A DNA stretch of 64,000 bases from Helicoverpa zea (lineage: Eukaryota; Arthropoda; Insecta; Lepidoptera; Noctuidae). Each line of letters starts with the position of its first letter. Position 1 is the stretch's first letter. Positions 25,560 to 38,178 of the stretch are shown here, piece by piece. A program made the position numbers and the translations under genes. The stretch spans positions 1,674,001 through 1,738,000 of the forward strand of contig NC_061475.1 in the NCBI RefSeq assembly GCF_022581195.2. Reading direction: 5' to 3'. The notes under the pieces are model-generated. The model saw only the letters and a list, made by a program, of their open reading frames with translations, ran no database searches and was not told the DNA's origin.

Positions 25560-26110
25560 CTAGCTTCCATCCGCATTTTCACCCGTGTCCCGTGGGAACA
25601 ACTGCCTGTACCGGGATAACATATAAGGTGCTTTAATATTACCTGCCAGGACTTGAATGGAGGGTAGTATTGCGTTTATAGATTACAATAGTAAAGAAAT
25701 TTCGTTTCTCGGAACAGTCAATTCAATTTGAGACAGTAAACAAGTTAAATTAACATTGGCTCTACTCTGCATAACGTGGTTCACTAATTACGCGCGTAGT
25801 GTTGCTTCGTCAATGAAAACAACTGCTATCTCTTTCTATCTGTTCTGCAAGAGTGGCAACGCGCAACTCTACTGGATGGTTTTATACTAATAAATTAAGT
25901 CAATTTTATACGTATTTTTTTTGTATGAAAAAAAAATATGATAAATAATCAATTATTTATCTTTACTATTGTAATCTATAAACGCAATACTACCCTCCAT
26001 TCAAGTCCTGGCAGGTAATATTAAAGCACCTTATATACCTAGCCTATGTTACTCGGATAGAGTATAGCTTTCCAGCAGTGAAAGAATGTTAAAATCGATC
26101 ATGCGGTTTT
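25560..26110 (-). repeat. Lep1-like repeat split by a MITE
   Basis: 25560-25620 (CCCGTGTCCCGTGGGAACAAC, CCGGGATAACATAT) continues at 26037 with AGCCTATGTTACTCGGATAG, as in the uninterrupted copy at 38565-38755. The MITE at 25621-26036 separates the halves. Confidence 0.65.
25621..26036. mobile_element. 416-bp foldback MITE with 76-bp inverted ends
   Basis: The arms 25621-25696 and 25961-26036 are inverse copies of each other by eye, starting ATATAAGGTGCTTTAATATT. The unrelated centre has no ORF. It is inserted in a Lep1-like repeat. Confidence 0.85.
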
Positions 26111-26489
26111 TGACTTTATCCATTACATACAAAAATTAAAAGATCATCTTTTGAAAGAAAGAAAACTTAATTTTATTTTACTGTTTTCTTGCTTCACATA
26201 AAACTTTAAAACACTGCGTTATCGCGAAGTTTCAAACTGTAGACTTTAGAGAGACAAAGTTACATTTGCACCCACTGTTCGGCGCGTACATTGACGCATA
26301 ACCAAGATTTTTTTGCACTGTCTGTCTAGTTTTTGTTGAAGCATTCAGCCATGTTGTTTTTATGTTCATAATCTACAGTTGAACGAATTAAAATATAACT
26401 TATAGGTACATCAACACAACATAATATAGTAAGGGAATTCGTTCCTTGTGCAAGCTGAAGACTACTTGACGGAGTTTAAAACTGTTAGG

Positions 26490-26710
26490 ATCCCTACTAA
26501 TATTATAAATGCGAAAGTAACTCTGTCTGTCTGTTAGGCTTTCACGTCTAAACCACTCATTTTAATACCATTTGCTACAGCGATAGAGTTGACCTTGAGA
26601 AAGAACATAGGATAGTTTTTATCCCGGACTTTTGAAGAGTTCTCTTGGAAACGCGATATAACCGAACTTGACGCGGGCGGAGCAGCGGGCGGAACCATCC
26701 GTGGCCTTGC
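26490..26710 (+). repeat. Lep1/Helitron-like repeat, variant family
   Basis: Starts CTACTAATATTATAAATGCG and includes GTCTGTCTGTTAGGCTTTCA. The same variant occurs inverted at 45160-45375 in a lectin intron. Confidence 0.6.
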
Positions 26711-27860
26711 ATGCAATCCGGTGGTTAGAGGTTAGGTTATCATTATATAATGATTCACTGTTTATCATTGATAAGAAGATAGAATCATCGTGTTATTGCA
26801 ATTGATTAAAAATGATATGAATTACTACAATTTGATAAATAACACCTCTTTTGAAGATTTAATATAAAAAAAAGGAAGAACCAAACAGGAAAGATCGTTT
26901 TCAGTTGTTACAAAATACTTTTTTTTTAAAGATAAAGTATACCTTTTTCCTTTAAGTATACCTACATGTAAACATCTAAAATATCAATAGATGGGATACC
27001 TACGCAATAGATGTATCTATTTATATGGCAAATATAAGCATAAATATATCTATTTATGGGAAATGTGGGAGACAGGACCAGATTTGTTTGCGGGAGAGAT
27101 TTCGTGTCTATGTTCGACTCCCTCTATGTTTTTATGAACAAAATCGTATCAGTTTTAATAACAGTCTCGCTTTTGAGAAGACTTTTGGTTTGAGGTTTGG
27201 GTTAGTTCGTGGTTAAATTACACTGGTCAACAGCATTTTTGGTGCAAAGGTGAATTATTTCATTTCTTATAGATTATTTGATAGGTAATCGAAGTCCAGA
27301 ACATAAAGTTGCACTAGCACGTAGGGATTTAGAGATATACCCCTCCTAAAGTACCAAAAACGCGTTTTTTTATTGATTACAAATCAAATATTCTACAAGA
27401 AATTGTATTATTAATAAATAAAAATTGTAATATTTCACCTTTGCACCAAAAAATAATAATAATTTGTTGACCAGTGTTATTTATTATATTTATATATTGA
27501 TTAGGGTAAAAAAATATTCGAGAGAGTCTGATACCGGCTAAATACCTGATCTTTGTAATGTGCGTCATCATATCACATTCATCTTCATACTGATTTACGA
27601 GCCCAAACAAACAGACTCTTGATTCCATAATCTTATATATAAAAATTAATTGCTGTCCGTTAGTCTGACTAAAACTCGAGAATGGCTGGACCGTTTTAGC
27701 TGAATTTTGGTTTTAAAATGTTTCTAGACGTCCAGGGAAGGTTCAAGCGAAAAGTTCGCGGGATCAGCTAGTTTATATATTTGTAATCAATTAAAAAAAT
27801 GCCGATCTATGTTATTTGCTTCATATAAAATATTACTTTATTTCCATTTTTTTTTTATCC
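26711..27860. other. Intergenic stretch before the third complete JHEH
   Basis: No exon seen. Positions about 27630-27770 hold a short repeat with TTAGTCTGACTAAAACTCG and a CAGCTAGTTT end. The rest is AT-rich and unremarkable. Confidence 0.4.
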
Positions 27861-27864
27861 TCAG

Positions 27865-30800
27865 ATGGCGCGACTTCTTTTCATAGCGCCAATTTTGGCG
27901 GTGATCCTAGTTCCCATATACTTCGTATTCCTCCAGGGACCCCCTCCCTTACCCGACATTGACCTCAACGAGTGGTGGGGACCGGAGAGCTTAAAAGCCA
28001 AACAAGACACCAGCATCAGACCCTTCAAAGTTGCTTTTGATGACGTTGTAAGTACCAGACAAATGGGCAACCAAAATACTATTGAAAATAGAACAATGTC
28101 AGGTTTCGGCCCAACCAATCAACTTTTAAAACTGAATTCTCACGGACACAAAGTTCTTTACTACAACAATTTACATATAAAATACTAACTTCTTATAAAA
28201 TATTTAATTGTTATCTAGAACCTTTCCAAAAAAAAATATCATGTTAATAAGTAATGATTTTGTTTATCGAGTTCAGGTTTTTCGTTTGAACATTTTGGTT
28301 TTGGGAAGTTCAATGCAAAAGTGGAAAACATAGAAAAGCTTCTGACATTAAACTACACAAAAAACTGCAAGAATTTTCACTATACATGAAATATTTTTAT
28401 TGAGCCTAAGTTATACATAGGTACTCTCAGTCTTTCGTTTTGCTTAGACACGACTTTCAATGAATGATTTTTTCCATACCATGTCTTAAACCAACGATTT
28501 CTACATTCTGATTTCAGGCCATCAGAGACTTGAAAGACCGTCTCAAAAGATCACGGTCTTTCACCCCACCACTAGAGGGCGTGGCCTTCGAGTACGGTTT
28601 CAACAGTGGCCAGTTAGACTCCTGGCTGAAGTACTGGGCCAATGAGTACCAGTTCAAGGAACGGGAGAAGTTCTTCAACCAGTTTCCGCAGTTCAAAACT
28701 AACATTCAAGGCCTTGATATACATTTCATTAGGGTTACACCTAAGGTTAGTCGAAGTTTCATACATACTTTTTTTTCGCTTCAATTTTTTTTTTGATGTA
28801 CACTGGCCTTTAACTGGTTGTATGTCGCTAATCATAAAACATGCAACTGGTTAAGGCTGTAATTGACCGAACCACTCGATCTTGATCACATATGTGTACA
28901 AAGTTTCATGAAGATCGGTTAAGTCGTTTTTGAGTGAAAGTGAAGCAAACGGAATTTCGCATTTATAATATATATATGATCTTCTCAGAAAAGACCAAAT
29001 TCTCCACAGGTGCCAGCAGGAGTCGAAGTGGTTCCTCTCCTTCTTCTCCACGGATGGCCAGGTTCCGTCAGGGAGTTCTACGAAGCCATTCCCCTCATCA
29101 CTGCGGTCAGCAAGGATAGAGACTTCGCCATCGAAGTCATCGTCCCAAGTCTGCCTGGCTATGGATTCTCAGATGTAAGTTTCTTCTTAGTACTTTGTTA
29201 GAATCATAAAACATCGACATCTCTCTGATTTCTCTCCGGTGGTGTCGAATTGTCGTCCCATCGGACTATGAGAGTGAAGGAATAATGAGTGCACCTGTGT
29301 CTGCGCAAATGCTTGTGCACTATACTATGTCCTGCGCAGTTGGCTTGTCTCCTTATGTACCTATGTATACATATGTGGCATTTGTAGACGTTAGCAATTG
29401 TACGAATTTCCTAAATCTGTTATCAAAATACGAGTAAGATTTTTTAATATAACTTCGTCGCTCGTGGAAGATATGACACTATTTACTTGTACATAATTTT
29501 CTACCTAATCTTAATTACTGATTTTAATCAACCTAAGTATCTTATTATTTCATAACAGATACAGTAAATGCGTGCATCCAATGATTACTACTTTTTTTGG
29601 TCATAATGATTTGAAAAAATCGTTAATATTTTACTGCCTCATGTTATTTCAGCAAATATTGGTCTTACAAGGTTTAATTCCAACATTCTAAGCACGCAAA
29701 TAAATAATATTAATACAAAGAATAAAAAATAATAAAAAAATACATACATAAACACAGTTCAGGAGATACGTGAATCTATACTAATATTATAAAGCTGAAG
29801 AGTTTGTTTGTTTGTTTGAACGCGCTAATCTCAGGAACTACTGGTCCGATTTGAACAATTCTTTCGGTGATAGATAGCCCATTTATCGAGGAAGGCTACA
29901 GGCTACTACAGGCTTTTTATCCGGGTTCGTGCAGAGGTTCCCATGGGATGCGGGTGAAACCGCTGGCAGAAGCTAGTTTATTATAATACTAGCTTCTCGC
30001 GTTCAAACAAACAAACTCTTCAGCTTTATAATATTAGTATAGATTTTGTTTATCTTCGTACTTATAAATGGGTGCAAGCATCCACTTACATAAAGAAATA
30101 GTTCAAGGTATGCACAATTTAAGTTACCTAACTATGTAGCAGTCATCATGACTTGACATAATTGTAGGATACTCGGAAAATATTTATCTCGTGCCAATAT
30201 TATGCCTTGTCACGGTTTGATGACAAAAAAATATCTGCCAAAGTCCGTATGAAAAAATGTTAGGTATTTACTTTGTTATCGTTGGTCAATATGACGTAAT
30301 AATATATTTTACTGTACCTAGAAGTCAAAAAAAATTCATCGTAAATTGATATTTACGATATAGGTATGTACCTAGTTTTAATCGACACCTGAATACCATT
30401 GTATAAAATGGATTGCCTAACTGACCTCTTTAAACCGGGTAACAACTTATTCCATGGTAAGACTTGTTGTCAAACTTTCTGGCTTCTAATTGCGCTTAAT
30501 CACTGCCAGGTGTACAAATTTAATGATAGTCGAAAGTATAATTTAACGTCCCTTCCGAATTAAGGAGGTATCCTTAAAACATTTACGTATTAACATGCTT
30601 AATTACGGGACACAACCAATGAAATAGCAGTAACTTAAGTATAACTTAATTTTAATATAATATAGGTAAGTACAAACAATACAAACTATTAAACATAACT
30701 AAAAAAAAGTCTCAGTGTATGGGTTGGATTCCAGGTCAGGCAAGCATCAAGGCAATTTTTCTAAGTTCTTAGTACTTTCTAAGTATATCTTAGACACCAA

Positions 30801-33034
30801 TGGCTGATAAAAAGGTGAAGGAAATCATCTCGAGGAAACCTGGACTATAGTTTGAAATCACCAAACCGGCATTGAGCAAGCGTGGTGCCTTCTCCGTGTG
30901 AGAGGAGGCCTGTGCCCAGCAGTGGGACGATAAAAAGGCTGCAAATAACTGTATACTCCAATGATGAAAATAAAACTGTTTTTCCTTTTGCAGGGAGCTG
31001 TCCGTCCAGGACTCAGTGCCCCCCACATTGCCGTCGTGATGAGGAACCTGATGCATCGCCTCGGCTTCAAGCAGTTCTACGTGCAAGGTGGCGACTGGGG
31101 CAGTCTGATCGGCACCTCCTTGGCTACCTTCTTCCCTAAGGTAAGTTTCTTCTGAACTGCAGTTTAAATCAAACTTTCAGATTTCCCTTTAAAACAAAAC
31201 ACAAAAAATCGATAAGTGCAGCCTACAGGAATCTATTAACACTCATTTTGCTTACAGGAAGTCCTGGGCTACCATACCAACATGGGTGCTGTTCTGTCTA
31301 CTAAGGCCACATTGATAGAGATCATCGGATCTTTCTACCCTTCACTCATTGTGGAACCTCACCTAACCGACCGCATGTATCCAATGGGTCAGAGATATGC
31401 TACTCTGGTTGAAGAAATGGGCTACATGCATATCCAAGCCTCCAAGCCTGACACAGTTGGTAAGTTTGAGTATAGACTTAATTATGATGCTCCCCTCATT
31501 GCTGCCGATGTGCCTTACAGTAGTTTATCACCATATCTATAATATATTGTTGAGTTTAAGGATTAATCTTTCGAAGCTTTGAGTCAGAGTGTGAACCTAT
31601 GTTTAATAATGCATGGGTAGAAGCGACTGATTAAAACTTTATTTGGCCAATGTAGCAATACTGCCAGCCATACTTCCAGTTGCCAACGTTGAGGAGGGTG
31701 TTTCGATTATCCATTTTATAAGACATTTGTCCAATACAAATAGAAAAAACGTTGTTACTAAAGTCTTAAATGTTCGTAATTTCCAGGTGTTGCACTCACG
31801 GATTCCCCAGCTGGTCTCCTGGCATACATTTTGGAGAAGTTCTCCACTTGGACGAGGAACGAGCACCGCTTGAAGGTCGATGGAGCCCTAACATTCCGCT
31901 TCACAAAGGATCAGCTTATAGATAACTTGATGATGTACTGGGCTCCAAGTTCCATCACCACCTCGATGAGGCTGTACGCTGAGAGTTTTAACTCTAAAAT
32001 TTTTGGGCTGAAGCTTGACGAGTAAGTATTTAAAAACATTTAAAGAGGTTAGGGATCGTTTTCGAAACGGTCGATATCTGAGGGCGTCTGGACGTGCTGC
32101 TGCCGCTTCGATCCAACACGGTTTCACTAGTAGCCGCAGCAGCATGCGGCCTATTTAATCAAACAGAGGCAAGCTAGCATTTAAAACGTATCTTAAATTA
32201 TGTAAGACAGAATTTTAATGTCATTGAAGCTGCTGCCCGCCCAGATAGGGAGCTATTTGAATTTATTATTGTTTATCATTATTTTATCTTATTTAGGCCA
32301 TGTGATTAAATTGCCATTAATCGGTCCCATAAAATTTACTACACATTGATACAACACTGCACAAGCAAAGCATATATGACAGATGCTAACACAATGTTAG
32401 TTTTGTAACAATCTTTGTAATGTTGGTACTACTTATTGGCTATAAGACAACTGCAGCTTATTATGATTTTTCAAGTTCAATTTTCAAAGCAAACAGTTGT
32501 TTTAAAAAAGACGGTTCAATCCTGTCGGTGAACTTGCGCCTTAGAGAAAACATAAACAAAATCAAATATCGTTCATTCAAACCTGGCTGCCAAACAGCAC
32601 TTTTTGACCGTCAGTTTATGAAAGACAGCCCCCAAAACGCCCACCATTCACCACTTCCTATATGTATTTGCTGAGAAGAACATTTGCACATCAGTGGTAA
32701 CTGTCATGCACCTTAACTCAATAGTAATAAGTACGATTTTCCTATAAAACTGTTACCACTGACCTGAAGTTGACTGTACGTGCCTAATCATTTATTTTTC
32801 CTCAGGATTCCAACACCAGTACCAGTTTGGGTGATCCAAGCGAAGTACGAGTTGGCATACCAGCCTCCTTGCATCCTCAAGCTCAAGTTTCCCAACCTTC
32901 AAGGAGTAACAGTCCTGGAGGATGGAGGGCATTTCCTGGCGTTTGAACTGCCCAAGGAATTTTCCGAGGATGTCCTGAAGGCCATGGCGGTCTTCAGAAA
33001 GCTGTCCAAAAATAATGTGAAGACTGATTTGTAA
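27865..33034 (+). CDS. Jheh: Juvenile hormone epoxide hydrolase (462 aa)
   Basis: Seven coding exons: 27865-28047, 28518-28745, 29010-29174, 30994-31140, 31258-31459, 31787-32021, 32806-33034 (TAA). They join in frame to 462 residues. A hydrophobic anchor (residues 3-24) is followed by NEWWGP. HGWP (His151) forms the oxyanion hole, Asp226 in GGDWG is the nucleophile, Tyr297 and Tyr372 are the likely epoxide-activating tyrosines, and Glu402 and His429 (GGHF) complete the triad. From memory these positions agree closely with Bombyx JHEH. This is the most canonical copy of the cluster and the best candidate for the true JHEH of this species. Exon 1 begins at the ATG right after an acceptor, so an untranslated exon lies upstream, possibly at about 23580. 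A transposon begins 36 bp after the stop. Intron 3 holds a Lep1-like repeat and a SINE. Confidence 0.95.
29770..29985 (+). mobile_element. Lep1/Helitron-like element, complete-looking
   Basis: Begins ATCTATACTAATATTATAAAG and ends near AAACCGCTGGCAGAAGCTAG, in intron 3 of the JHEH at 27865. A matching inverse end follows at about 30000-30045. The family recurs at 12780, 19640, 49805 and elsewhere. Confidence 0.6.
30712..30942 (+). mobile_element. tRNA-derived SINE family A (JHEH intron 3)
   Basis: Starts within the tRNA-like B-box region (GGATTCCAGGTCAGGCAAG) and ends GTGGGACGATAAAAAGGCTG, about 50 bp before exon 4. The 5' head is truncated. Confidence 0.75.
32545..32690 (+). repeat. LINE 3'-tail-like repeat in JHEH intron 6
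   Basis: Same family as 7520-7690 (GACAGCCCCCAAAACGCCCA). Non-coding. Confidence 0.6.
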
Positions 33035-33069
33035 TTTTAAGTTGCGATTAAAGAATTGAAGAAACTATA

Positions 33070-34029
33070 CTTCGGCCGTTCAGAGAATGCGTTCCTGACA
33101 CCTATCAGTTAGTCACGACTAGTGATGGGCACAACATAACACTGAGTTCGTTACCGTTCCTTCAAAATGAACCGCCGCATTATTTTAAGATTATTTTCGT
33201 TTTAAATTGGCGGAATCATTTGTTTTATATTTTAGTTATTTAAGTGGAAACCAAAAAAAGGTAATATTCATATAATAAAATTGTTTTATTTATTCTTTGT
33301 TACAAGTACATTGAATTGAATGTGCGAACAGAATATTAATCAGACTCCGATTTGCTTGAGGAGGTGGTGTCTTCATCATCATCTTCGCCTACATGTATAA
33401 TTATATTATTATCAATAACAGAATCAATCCTGATATCTCGGTCTAACAAAAGCCGGGTAATCAAATAAAAACAGATCGAAAACACTTGAAAAACGTGGTC
33501 TATGCGCACGAAACGACAACGGACGACTGTTTTAGCGTCACAAAATGGCGGCCCATAACGCCATTTGGGGTTACCATTTTTAATCTAAGTATAAAAATGC
33601 GGTTTGGTCATAGTTTTATTTTTATATTTCATAAACGTTATAATTAAGTCTTATAGTCCATTATTTTCCAATTCTTAAAAAGAAAATCAAAACGTATTAT
33701 TTTATATTATAACTGTATAAGAACAGATTACGATACTTGCCTGTTATTTTTAGCACAGCACTACAAAATATAAACCGCTGACATAACCTTGTAATAGCGC
33801 AGTATAGATTTAGAAAAATATTGTTTACCAAGTTATTTGACACTCAGTTTGGCACAAAATTATAACATTCATTGATTATTGATATAATAATGTTGTTTTA
33901 ATGCTCCTCAATTGTTAAAACGGTAAACAACCAGCAAAAATATTTTTATCGTAACTGCAACGCCATTGCAAAGTTACGTCGTCAGTTCAATCGCGACGTG
34001 TCAGGAACGCATTCTCTGAATGGCCGAAC
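33070..34029. mobile_element. 960-bp TA-flanked DNA element (family M2, long form)
   Basis: Ends CTTCGGCCGTTCAGAGAATG and the inverse of GTTCGGCCATTCAGAGAATG, flanked by TA on both sides as in Tc1/mariner-type insertions. Its right 170 bp equal the 223-bp short forms at 50019 and 62981; the left interior is unique. No transposase ORF was seen. It starts 36 bp after the JHEH stop codon, and the AATAAA at 33274-33279 lies inside it. Confidence 0.85.
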
Positions 34030-34841
34030 TATATTTGTGTTTTAGATTTTAGCGTCGTGAAAATCATATTCAGATTGTTTTTTGCATTCCATAATGTACA
34101 TAGGTATGTACATAATAAATAATAAGAATGTGACAAGCGGAAAGGTGGAAATATCACCGAACAAAAGACAAGATCAACAGATAGTACTTAGAAGATGAAT
34201 AGTTTCCAGTTACCTCCGGGCAACCCGATACCCCTTGGTAAGACCGGTTGTCAGACTTTCCGGGTTCTAACTACCCATGATAATAGCCAAAGATACCCAA
34301 TTTATCGTGACTTCTGAAACACTTAAGTAAGTATTCGACTTGACAAGATGGTCAATAAATATAGTGCATGCAGTGCTCTTTTTTAAGTGATGTGATGAGG
34401 CACTTAGATATAAGTTTAAGTATATAAAAAAATCATTTCGTGCTAGTTAAATTCGTGCGAATTGACTAGTAACCCAAAATAGGAACCAGTAAAAATGTAT
34501 TCAGTTGGAAAACGATATATTTGTCACACTGCCTTTTCACAAAAAAAAATCTCTTGCACGGAGGCTTCCATACAAACCGTTGATAATATTGATTGCTTAT
34601 AAAATATTTAAATAAAATTATTGTACAAAAATAATGACGTGTGCTAGGTAGGTATTTAAAATATTGATTTGATAAAATGTTTTTGAATTCTGTAAGTACT
34701 GCTTTTGTCAAAATAGTAGATAACACATACACAGCAGATTTCGTACGTTTTGAAATAGTTTGTAGTTCGACAAAAGTACTTATTTGTAAGAACCAAACAG
34801 CTATTTTTGCACTTCCCGAAGGAACTACTTCAAGTACAGCA
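34030..34841. other. Remnant lectin intron and a SINE scrap
   Basis: 34470-34841, read on the minus strand, matches intron 5 of the lectin at 51412 (shared GGAAGCCTCCGTGCAAGAGA-type phrase), so it belongs to the inverted lectin pseudogene. The terminal exon expected to follow is absent. 34192-34290 is a 5S-type SINE fragment. Confidence 0.6.
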
Positions 34842-36272
34842 TTTTATTTATTTATTTATTTATACTTTATGTACAAAATAGGTACATTGGCGGACTTAAT
34901 GCCTCAAGGCATTCTCTACCAGTCAACCATCGGGTTAAAGGGAGAAAATAAATAGGTAGTATAAAAAAAAAAGAGAAAGTCATGAATAGATATGAATAAA
35001 AACATATTACAATACATAAATACTTAATACATAATAATAATATATATATATACAGGGTTACTGGTAAGTAGACCGCATCCTTTCAGGAGGTGATGGTATA
35101 GGTCAATACGGACAAATTTGACCCTGGGATACACTGGGCAAAAGTTAACCCGTTTCAAGATAATCGAATTTCAAGATCAGTCGTCTAGGTACACGTATAA
35201 ATTTTCATTATTAGTCAAAAGTCTCGTTTTTGTGGATTTTTGTATGTTTTTGGATAGAGGATGAATCATTTCATAATAACAAACCATAAAACTGTACAAA
35301 TCACAGAGGAAATTATAGCGAACAGGAATTACTTTTTTAGTAGATATTTTCTCAAAAATATTACTCTTCATTTTTTTGTGCAGAATACTTAAAAAACATC
35401 TACATTTATCTAGCTATCCAAAAAGCCACAAAACACACAAAAATCCGCAAAAACGAGACTTTTAACTAATAATAAAAATGTATACGTGTACCTAGACGAC
35501 TTGTAAAGAAAAGATCTTAAAATTCGATTATCTTGAAACGGGTTAACTTTTGCCCAGGGTATCCCAGGGTCAAATTTGTCCGTATTGACCTATACTATCA
35601 CCTCCTGAAAGGATGCGGTCTACTTACCAGTAACCCTGTATATACATAAAAATAAAATATCAAATCGATAAGAGTGACGACGACTCAATTAGGTAAAGAG
35701 TTTAAATAATGATGGCGAACTTTACGCTTGAAGGAATACTTACTGGGTGCCTTTTTTATGTCAAGGGGAAGAGCGTTCCAGAGTTTAATTGCTGATACAG
35801 CAAAAGAATTAGCCATAAATCCGGTGCGGTGACATGGAATTTCGAGCAACAAATTCTCAGAGGAACGCAGGTTACGGCTATGAGAACTGCCCAATAACTT
35901 AAAATAATTTAGAAGATAATCAGGAGCACAGGGATCGTTGAGAATAGAAAAGAGTATACAGAGAGATCTAAGGGATCTTCTATAACGAATAGGCAGCCAT
36001 TTAAGCTGAGAACGAAAAGAGGAAACGTGATCATATTTACGAAGGCCGAAAATAAAGCGTATGCAGTTATTGAGAAGACGATCCATTTTGTTGAGAAGTT
36101 CTTGAGATAGATCCGAGTAACAAACATCAGCATAGTCAATGATGGGAAGCACAAGAGACTGTACCAAAGTGGTTTTAGTACTGATAGGAAGGAAATGCTT
36201 GAACCTGTAGAGAGATCGCAGCGTTAGAGTAACCCTTTGACTTACCTGGTTAACCTGCTTGGACCAACTGAA
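34842..36272 (-). mobile_element. LINE (Jockey/CR1-type) 3' part, inserted in lectin intron 5
   Basis: The minus-strand ORF up to 36272 and ending at 35685 is the C-terminal part of a reverse-transcriptase ORF (PIIDYADVCYSDL, FGLRKYDHVSSFRSQLKWLP, AVSAIKLWNALPLDIK). The 3' UTR ends in GTAGAGAATGCCTTGAGGC and a TAAA-repeat tail at 34842-34865. A MITE (35053-35638) is nested in that 3' UTR. The 5' end is truncated inside lectin intron 5. Confidence 0.8.
35053..35638. mobile_element. 586-bp long-TIR MITE nested in a LINE (family M3)
   Basis: Begins CAGGGTTACTGGTAAGTAG and ends with the inverse. The arms extend about 200 bp each with modest mismatches and are flanked by TA/TATATA. No protein-coding potential. 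Confidence 0.85.
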
Positions 36273-36338
36273 GTTGAAAATAGGTTCTGTGGGATAGATG
36301 ACAAACTTCTTGGAAACCAGAAATACAACAGAATATAC

Positions 36339-37943
36339 CGAGTACAGTTAGCCATGTATCCTGTTTCCACTTTCGATACCCAATAAACGCTGAAATATAG
36401 TTGGGGGGAAACATACTCTTGATGGTGTTGGCTTCAGACCGGTCGTTAATGATGACCAGGTGGCCACCTTCGGCCAGGCATATTCTGTGCGCCTCGCTCC
36501 ATGTCCTGAACTCACTGTGGAACTTGTAACATCTCTCATTCCCTGGTGTCATACTGAGGCGGTACTCTGTAAATATGACGAGAAGGCTGATCAACTTTGA
36601 AGAATTCGTGTACAAGCGGCTTAGTTACAATGTTTGGTGTTAAACTCTCTATTGCATTTTGTACATATCGGAAATAAGGGGACACTTTGAAGTTACAACC
36701 TTTTTAAGCTTTCATTTAACATGCGAGGCATGTAATGAGTTCATGTACTGTATACGAGACCGATTGAAAACATGGAATACCAAAGAGTTGAATAAGAAAA
36801 CAAACTTACTATAGTCAAAGGTGCCGCATCCATTTAGTCTCGCCAACCTGTCGTTTTTTTTTTTTGTAGCAAATGTACGGCAGATATGTTGAGCAATTTA
36901 TAGGACTGACTTTTTCATCTTTTTTTTTTTAATAAGAATAAGAATCTTTATTTGTATGAAACACGGGGTAGGTACATAGATATAACATTTGTTATAAGTT
37001 CTGCATGTTTCGCCGTAGCATCGGCATACAAATATAAATAAAAAACATATTTATCAGCTAGAACAAAATTAAAAACGAATAACAATTTAAAATCTTAAAA
37101 ACTAATAATACAATATTAAGAATTTATGGTACCTAACCTAAACAGTTTTTTCCTTATGAGCCATATACTCGGCCATAGAATAGAAACATTTCTCTAAAAG
37201 CCATTTCTTGAGCACATTCTTAAATTTATACAGTGGTGGTTCCCTTACAGTTTTAGGTAGCTTGTTAAATATTTGGATAGCCATACAATAACAGTTCCTT
37301 TTAAACAAAGTAGTCGACATCATAGGAAGAACCAACTTACTCGGGTCTCTGGACAAATACTTTCTGGTTTCGCTAACTTTCTCGAATAACCTACCATGTT
37401 TTTTAACGAATACCCCAACTTCATAAATGTAGAGGCATGTTATCGTGAGCACTTTAAATTTTTTAAAGAATGGTCTACAGGACTCCATTGGACTAATACC
37501 ACTTATTGCCCGAATACACTTTTTTTTGGGATATAAATGCTCTATTAATGTCTACCGAATTACCCCATAGTAAAATTCCGTACCTCAAAATTGAGCCTAC
37601 GTATCCATGGTATGCTAATAGTGCAGTTTTCTCAGATGCGAGTTTACAGCATACACGAACCTGTTGATACGTTTGCAAACATTATTTACCTGCACTTTCC
37701 AATTACAATGTTTATCAAGGAAAATCCCTAAAAACTTTGCTTCATCGATTTCCTCAACTTTTTGGCCGCGATAATTTATTTCTAAATTTTGAGATTTGCT
37801 ATTGTAGTTCCTAAACTGGATAATTTTAGTTTTAGATATGTTAGTTGTGAGGTTGTTTTCATCATAATAAGACAAGCAATTCTCAGGTTTCTTCTTATCA
37901 AAACGTTTCATCCATTTCACCGGCATATCGATCAATGGCACTC
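36339..37943 (-). pseudogene. Inverted, broken copy of a dual-CRD C-type lectin
   Basis: Relics on the minus strand: exon 4 split into 37856-37943 (VPLIDMPVKWMKRFDKKKPE) and 36810-36919, and exon 5 at 36339-36566 (CYKFHSEFRTWSEAHRICLA), still open. A LINE (36920-37855) divides exon 4, with the 8-bp duplication GATGAAAA on both sides (37856-37863 and 36912-36919). Without the insert the exon is 190 nt, not a multiple of three, because of a run of 12 A; the lectin at 51412 has 186. Exons 1-3 and the last exon are missing. Introns 3 and 5 resemble those of the 51412 gene, so it derives from that copy or its ancestor. It cannot make the full lectin. Confidence 0.88.
36920..37855 (-). mobile_element. 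5'-truncated LINE inserted in lectin exon 4
   Basis: Minus-strand pieces encode a late reverse-transcriptase region (DEAKFLGIFLDKHCNWKVQV, AYHGYVGSILRYGILLWGNS, FKRNCYCMAIQIFNKLPKTV) interrupted by frame breaks. It ends in an A-rich tail and is bounded by GATGAAAA on both sides, which marks target-primed reverse transcription into the exon. Confidence 0.85.
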
Positions 37944-37980
37944 CTAAAATTGACATAACAAAAAAACAATGTTAAAAGAA

Positions 37981-38178
37981 TCGTAAGTATCTGTAGATAT
38001 ATCTGGAGACCACGCACTAGCAAGCGCAGCGTGGGACGTCCACCAACAAGGTGGACAGACGACCTTATAAATGTCGCCGGAAGACGCTGGATGCAGGTCG
38101 CCTCCAACAGGTATCTGTGGAGATCTAAGGGGGAGGCCTATGTTCAGCAGTGGACGTCCTATGGCTGAGATGATGATG
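37981..38178 (+). mobile_element. RTE-type LINE 3' end in lectin pseudogene intron 3
   Basis: Encodes the common tail GRPPTRWTDDLINVAGRRWM...YLWRSKGEAYVQQWTSYG followed by a GAT-repeat tail. It interrupts sequence that is continuous in intron 3 of the lectin at 51412 (37943-37980 and 38179-38330 flank it). Confidence 0.8.
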
